Shown: positions 58,780 through 64,000 of the stretch, one piece after another | Numbering within the stretch: the first letter of the stretch is position 1 | Layout: each line of letters begins with the position of its first letter | Origin: Brasenia schreberi | Lineage: Eukaryota; Streptophyta; Magnoliopsida; Nymphaeales; Cabombaceae | Direction of reading: 5' to 3' | Assembly (NCBI GenBank): GCA_036023115.1 | Contig: JAYKKT010000079.1 | Coordinates: forward strand, 14,065,501 to 14,129,500 | DNA length: 64,000 bases | Notes under the pieces: generated by a model | The model's database searches: none | The model's input: only the letters and a program-made list of their open reading frames with translations | Told to the model about the DNA's origin: nothing | Made by a program: the position numbers and the translations under genes

Positions 58780-61262
58780 AGTGGTTTCCGTATACCAAAT
58801 GATGTATTTGTTAATTAGTTGGTAGAAGAGGTAGATGATTAATCTGTTGATTGTGAGAGTAATGGGCTAGACTATTCTCTTGTGTTTGTAACACGTGATA
58901 TGTTTAGGAGTCGTAATGAACTTATTAATTATGTAGGATAAGTTGGGAGGAAGCATAACATTACCATGGTTATTAGTCGTTCGAAGAGCAAAAATGTTAT
59001 TAATCGTTCGAAAAAAGTAGTAAGTATATGTAAAATCATAGTGTTGATGTTGAAAGTACTAGGTAGAGGGCACTTAGAAGGTTGGTTGACCCCTCTTATT
59101 AAGAGGAGAGGGTGGAGTGGATGGATATTAGAAGTTGCATATAGTGAATGAGACACATAACCACCATTTTAGATTATAGACATGCTTTTGTAAGGAGATT
59201 GAGAAGCTCTCAATATAGTGTAACAAAAGACCTCAGACAAAGTCATTACAAACTGAAGCATATTCTAATGCATTTGAAGTGGGTGAACGAAAAAAATATG
59301 AGGACATCAATGCATATTTATAATACAAGGATGAAAATCAAGGAGGAAGATCTTTGTTCTCGAAGTGTTTTACAACAACTACTACACGATCTAGACATTA
59401 ACCATTTTCATACATGACATCGTAAAGTCTCCGATACAGATATTATTAGTGATATTGTATTTGCATATCATCATTCCATGCACTTGCTTTATACATTTCC
59501 ATGGGTATTAGAATTTGATAGCATACATAAACAAGTAGGTAAGACTCGTTCTTGTATTGGACGTGAGAAAGGTTCAATTGAATTGCTTTAAGAATTTCTT
59601 CAAAGACTAATTTTATTACCAAATGTGTTAGAAGATCGTAATTGGTCGGGTTGGACATCAAAATCAATCAAGATGAGTTTAACTTGTTCCTCCTCATTCA
59701 TGATAAAATGATATTGCTTCTTTTCTTCCATGCTCCCACTCCATTCAACTTTCTCTTCAAAGGTAGCATCACAACTAATTATCACCTTTCTTATTATCAA
59801 ATTATATAACTGATAACCTTTAGTCTATTCACTATACCAAACAAAATTTCTCACTTTTGTCATCAACTTTCTTACGGGTCTCTTTTGGAATGTGGGAATA
59901 AGCAATACAACCAAATACACAAAGATGATTAATTGATAGTGCTCGACCAGTTCACGCCTCCATTGTTATATTGAAATCAAGTCCTTTAATCGAACATCGA
60001 TTCCATATGTATACACGACACAAAACTGCTTCTACCCAAAAGTGTTTGGCAGTTGCTTCATTGGCAACATAGTACAAACTATATCAATGATGGTATGATT
60101 TTTCCTTTCTACAATTCCATTTTATTGAGGCATGTACCTCGACTTGGTGTTTTATGTCACTTTTCTTAAAAAACTCTTCTCCTACCATATATTCAATGCC
60201 ACAATCGTTTCAAAGAATTTGTATGGATTACTCACTTTCTTTCTCTATGTAAGCTTTAAACTCCTTAAAAGCATCAATAATATTAGATTTGTGCTTCAAG
60301 AAGTAAACCTACATTCTTATGCTAAAGTCATTAATAAAGGTAGCAAAATACTTATACCCTCTATGTGACTATTCTTAAAGCGCCCACAAAGATCAGAGTG
60401 TACTAACTACAATACCTTTTTTGCTCTCTATGACTTGTCTGAAGGAAAAGCATCCCTCTATTTTTTCTTATCACGCATGATTTACATACTTCCTTGGGAG
60501 AAGAAATATTAGATAGTACTCAAACCATCTTCTTTTTAGATGGTAACTTGAACCTATCAAAATTCACATGCTCGAGTTGTTTATGCCATAACTATGCAGG
60601 TATAAGATGCATTTTCTTGAGGTTGTTGGATTCACACCAATCTCTAAGAACTTCTCTGTATCTTTGCTTTTATGAGTATAAAAAAGAAGGGATTAATTAT
60701 GTTTAGGTGTTGAAGTGTATGAGAGAGTTATGTACTCCAAAATAAATGTCACTTGTTATCTACAATGACTGTGATTTGGCTTGGGTAAATGCTATTCAAA
60801 TAATTTTATAAATACGAAACACTTTTTGTGTAGACGACATATAAATAAAAATATTGAAGATTTTATTATAAAGTTGACAAAAGAATAAAGAGATGGTTAG
60901 TGCGTTTGTTGTAAGTTAGAGGAAGGTCATCTATTTATTAGATGAGAGTAGTTATCATGATATAGTGGAGGTAATAGAATTAAAGTGGAGAAAATTTTAT
61001 GTTTTACTCTCGTACATTAAAGAACAATGGTTGGACCCATACAAGGAGAAAATTGCCTCGGTATGAACATATATGATTATTCATTATGATATGCATATGA
61101 CTAATAGTATTTAAATTTGGTTTTTAATGTATTTATATCACCTACTTTTCTTCAAATGCACAATGATTGTATATTCATATATCTCAAGGTAGAAAGTGCT
61201 TATGCAAGGTTGAAAGGATTCATTGGTACCTCAACTAACATATTTGACATAATTTAGAAATA
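58780..61262 (+). pseudogene. MULE transposase relic (FAR1/PKS-NRPS-like protein type), split
   Basis: A second, different MULE-derived gene. The N-terminal FAR1-like region is worn (MFRSRNELINYVG, about 58898). Then come HAFVRRLRSSQYSVTKDLRQ, KNMRTSMHIYNTRMKIKEED, LQQLLHDLDINHFHTWHRK and FPWVLEFDSIHKQVGKT (59163-59550), where the D in EFDS is the first DDE Asp and is kept. The frame is lost at about 59590, where a minus-strand copia fragment is inserted. The relic resumes at about 60860 and ends with VESAYARLKGFIGTSTNIFD (61190-61250), where the large LTR cuts it at 61268. Stops throughout. Confidence 0.8.
59600..60715 (-). mobile_element. Copia pol fragment (pre-integrase and integrase), nested in MULE relic
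   Basis: The minus strand gives WHKQLEHVNFDRFKLPSKKK, VCKSCVIRKN, then ERKNHTIIDIVCTMLPMKQL in the integrase core. After several frameshifts it ends in RKVIISCDATFEEKVEW and NEEEQVKLILID at 59800-59640. No LTR, RT or gag is present, so it is a truncated insertion. Its sequence differs from copia 1-3. Confidence 0.82.
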
Positions 61263-61267
61263 GTTAC

Positions 61268-62150
61268 TATAGATGTGAAAATTTCACTCCAAGCCTATGT
61301 AGAGACTTGAAATAAATTTCTCAACCTACTTTGTTTATGCGTGAGCGTGCCAGCTAGTTTCCAAAACTAGCAAAGTTTGTAAAATCTGACTGTGTAGGTG
61401 ATTATGGCTAAGCGAGATCTTTTCACCTTAGGCCTTCTTGAATCGGTGCTCAATGGTCAGCCTAGGCGCTTTGAGGATTCGTTTGTGCAGGTGTGATTTC
61501 AAATCCAATTTTAAGAAAAAGCCAAAATACTTGATCAAATTCGTGCACTAGGTGTTTTGAAGAATTTTTTTATTAAATTCTGAAAAATAAAAACTGGTTC
61601 TGTTTTAAGACCTTGCTTTCTGATTTTATTTTAAAGATTTCTGAACCTCGAAAAATCATGAAAAATTTACAGTGAATAAGCACAGATGAAAAATATTTTT
61701 ATTGTATTTTTGGGTGTTGTGATTATTCATAATTAAATCCATGAAGTGTTTCTGTTTAGATACTGAGAATTGTTATATCACAGAAATACAAAGACTAAAA
61801 AAAATCCTATATCTTTGTGCACAGAGCTCCGATTTTTGTGCACCTGGAAATCTATGAATGCCAGCTTTCTAATGAACCAAGTTTCACTGAACTTGAACTA
61901 ACATAGACAGAGTTATGAGATGATTATCCAGACTCTGTTGTAGGAAACACAGTTTTGATAGAGTTGAATATGGATTTTCTCGATCTTATACACTTTTAAT
62001 TATGTTGTTGCACGACCCTAAAATTCTTGAAAATTTTATACTATGTCGGATTGTGTGTGTAGATGAAGTGTTCAAAGTTCCAGGTTAATCGGTATCAAAA
62101 AGATGGTAGATTGGCTTTGAATCATTCAATCCATGTGAACCGGGATATAC
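61268..62150 (-). mobile_element. Large LTR, copy 3, partial
   Basis: Aligns with the first ~880 bp (plus-strand left part) of the solo LTRs at 10599 and 16252. Shared landmarks are AGATGTGAAAATTTCACTCC, GAGCGTGCCAGCTAGTTT, CACCTTAGGCCTTCTTGAA, and GGTCAGCCTAGGCGCTTTGA. The end dinucleotide is TA in place of TG. The match fades after about 62090 and the TTTACA end is missing, so it is truncated or rearranged. Confidence 0.78.
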
Positions 62151-62227
62151 AACTTACAACAAGATGTCAACATGATCGAATGTCGTGATTATTGTAGTAC
62201 ATTTATGACCTTGTGTCTTATATCCAT

Positions 62228-62395
62228 ATTCATGAGTGCTTCAAGAGTTCAAGCCCCAAACTCCATGAGCCAACCTCATCCAATTGACATTGTCTTGTGG
62301 CTTGTATTCATATTCATCAATATAACACAAGTATTCATGAGTGCTTCAATATCTTATAAGAATATGGTCTTTCGAGTAACTCATCCAATTGACAT
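62228..62395. repeat. Imperfect direct duplication, 105-bp offset
   Basis: ATTCATGAGTGCTTCAA (62228 and 62333) and CTCATCCAATTGACAT (62275 and 62380) repeat at the same 105-bp offset. This marks a local tandem duplication. Confidence 0.75.
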
Positions 62396-62469
62396 ATTTG
62401 TATCCTTAAAAAGTAAAGGATGCAAATATGGATACAAGACACAAAGCCATAAATATGTTTCTTGATTTG

Positions 62470-64000
62470 TGAGGTACTAATTCAATATCTTAAATTAGTC
62501 AGATCCTTATTGACTTGCTCTCACTCTCGACTCATTTGAGTTCTTTTATTTTCAGTTATGAGGCACATGTTTTGACAATAAATACAAAAGTGCATTTGAG
62601 TGTTTCTTAATTTTTGATCTCTATTTTCTCTTTTTTCATATTATCTTAACTGTATAATTTTTTAATTTATTTAATTTATTTTACTAAGTCAATAACTTAC
62701 CATGGTGATAGTTCTTACAACTTAAAAAACAAATAAAAAGTCATTCTTAATAAAAAGACCTATGTCAATACCGCTGAATCAAGAAAGTATGATAGATATA
62801 GATAGTGATACTTACATATCATTTATAGAGGAAATTGTTTTACTTCCAGAAGTTCAACACACATGAAGGATGCCCTCCAAAAGTCAAGTTATAGGAATTT
62901 GACTAATTCAAGATTCATTTTCTAAAGTTATATGATAGACAATGTATGGTGAAAGAAGCAAAGCACAACTATTGTGATAAGGTCTACAACCTTAAGCTTG
63001 AAGATGGTTATAGCACCCTAAGAAATCATGTTATAAAAAATATCCAATAATAATAGGTTTAGATGTTCATCAAACTCCATTTTATGTGCAAAAAAGTTCT
63101 TATAGTAATAGATGTGCCTCTATGGGGCTTTTTCACTATAACTCTACTTGAGATAGAGGAGTTTGCACATTTTTTTTAGTAGAATATATTCCATTTAATT
63201 TTGGTAAAAAACTTAGATTTGTTAATTATTTAAAAAATACACAATCCTTTACCTACACCCATTTATAAGTAAACAGTTAGTAGACACATCCATAAATTAT
63301 ATAAAAAGAAAAAAAGAGTTATTAGTATTTTTTAGTTCATTTGAGTGTAGTATCATTGTGTACTGAAATATGTATTGATAAATGACATTTGCTCACTAGA
63401 TAAATGAGAGTTGGTCAATTCAAAAACTTCTTTTTATACTTTATTGTCTTGATAAGTTACACACTATATTATAAGATTTTTGTAACTTAACTTAATAAAG
63501 TTATTGCAAATACTTGCACTATTTCTTAGTTACAAAGAATATGTTAGCCTATTTTAGGTAGTAAATTTTTTCATATTCATTGTACTTATCATGTATTTAA
63601 CTTGTGTGCATAAGATGGTTTAAAGATTATACGACTTGAAATACAACCTATTATAGATATCCTTTATTTTTTTGTGGGTCATCTTAGCATTAGAAATGAA
63701 TTAATAGATTTTTGTGAAAGAAAAAGTAAAAAACCAAGAAAATTCCCAGAAGACATTGGATTTAGAATTTGACCAGTCAAATGTTGTCATTGACTATGTC
63801 TTATAGACTTTATTAAAGTTTATGCACCTTCGTTTTTACAGTCGAATTTGTTTGAGTTTAAGTGAGATGTTTATATGTGTTTTTAAATAATGCTACAAAT
63901 GTATTATCTAGTGTGTACTCTCCAACTTATCACTTATTTGTTTACCAAACTTTAGAAAAGTTCATATCACAATTTCATGAAACTCCTTATAGCATGCATG
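62470..64000. other. AT-rich DNA, nothing recognised
   Basis: No ORF with a recognisable domain on either strand and no repeat with clear ends. Confidence 0.4.

Noticed and set aside
62172..62465. 97-codon ORF near the right end
   Set aside because: Overlaps a local DNA duplication, shows no domain and no coding-like composition.

Overview
This is plant nuclear DNA from an angiosperm. The evidence is two intron-rich, conserved plant genes (a plastid 2-isopropylmalate synthase and a plant-type UBX protein of the PUX11 kind) sitting in AT-rich sequence that is mostly nested transposable elements. All copia primer-binding sites match initiator-Met tRNA. I cannot name the species. The very GC-rich first exon of the IPMS gene would suit a monocot, magnoliid or early-diverging eudicot, but that is a guess.

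Layout. 1-1.43 kb: end of a decayed hAT transposase (+). 1.9-4.4 kb: RTE-type LINE pieces and a SINE-like element. 4.67-8.53 kb: first six exons of IPMS (-); later exons are not found down to the window start. 8.9-15.1 kb: intergenic DNA with a 3.1-kb solo LTR. 15.15-28.98 kb: a complex flanked by inverted repeats of roughly 0.8-1 kb. It carries a decayed FAR1/MULE transposase, fragments of a papain-like protease gene and a Ycf45-like ATPase gene, and a viroplasmin-domain fragment. It has been invaded by a 2.5-kb solo LTR (TSD AACTT) and a 3.26-kb RTE LINE with a 15-bp TSD. 31.7-32.25 kb: tandem tRNA-type SINE units. 32.3-57.0 kb: the PUX11 gene (+). I could assemble nine coding exons in frame (1,611 bp, 536 aa) across 23 kb of introns. 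Three Ty1/copia elements (5.1, 5.9 and 5.0 kb), all antisense to the gene, fill introns 3 and 7. 58.8-62.15 kb: a second MULE transposase relic, split by a copia pol fragment and cut by a third copy of the large LTR. 62.2-64 kb: AT-rich, nothing recognised.

How the parts relate. The two host genes are metabolically unrelated: IPMS commits carbon to leucine in the plastid, and PUX11 is a presumed CDC48 adaptor. The elements form interacting families. The RTE LINE, the roughly 190-bp SINE-like element sharing both of its ends, and 45-bp 5'-truncated LINE stubs all end in the same 3' tail. Two of the copia families carry clusters of mitosis-specific-activator-like motifs upstream of their TATA boxes; that is the most interesting regulatory signal I found. 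No CRISPR array, rRNA gene or intact tRNA gene was seen.
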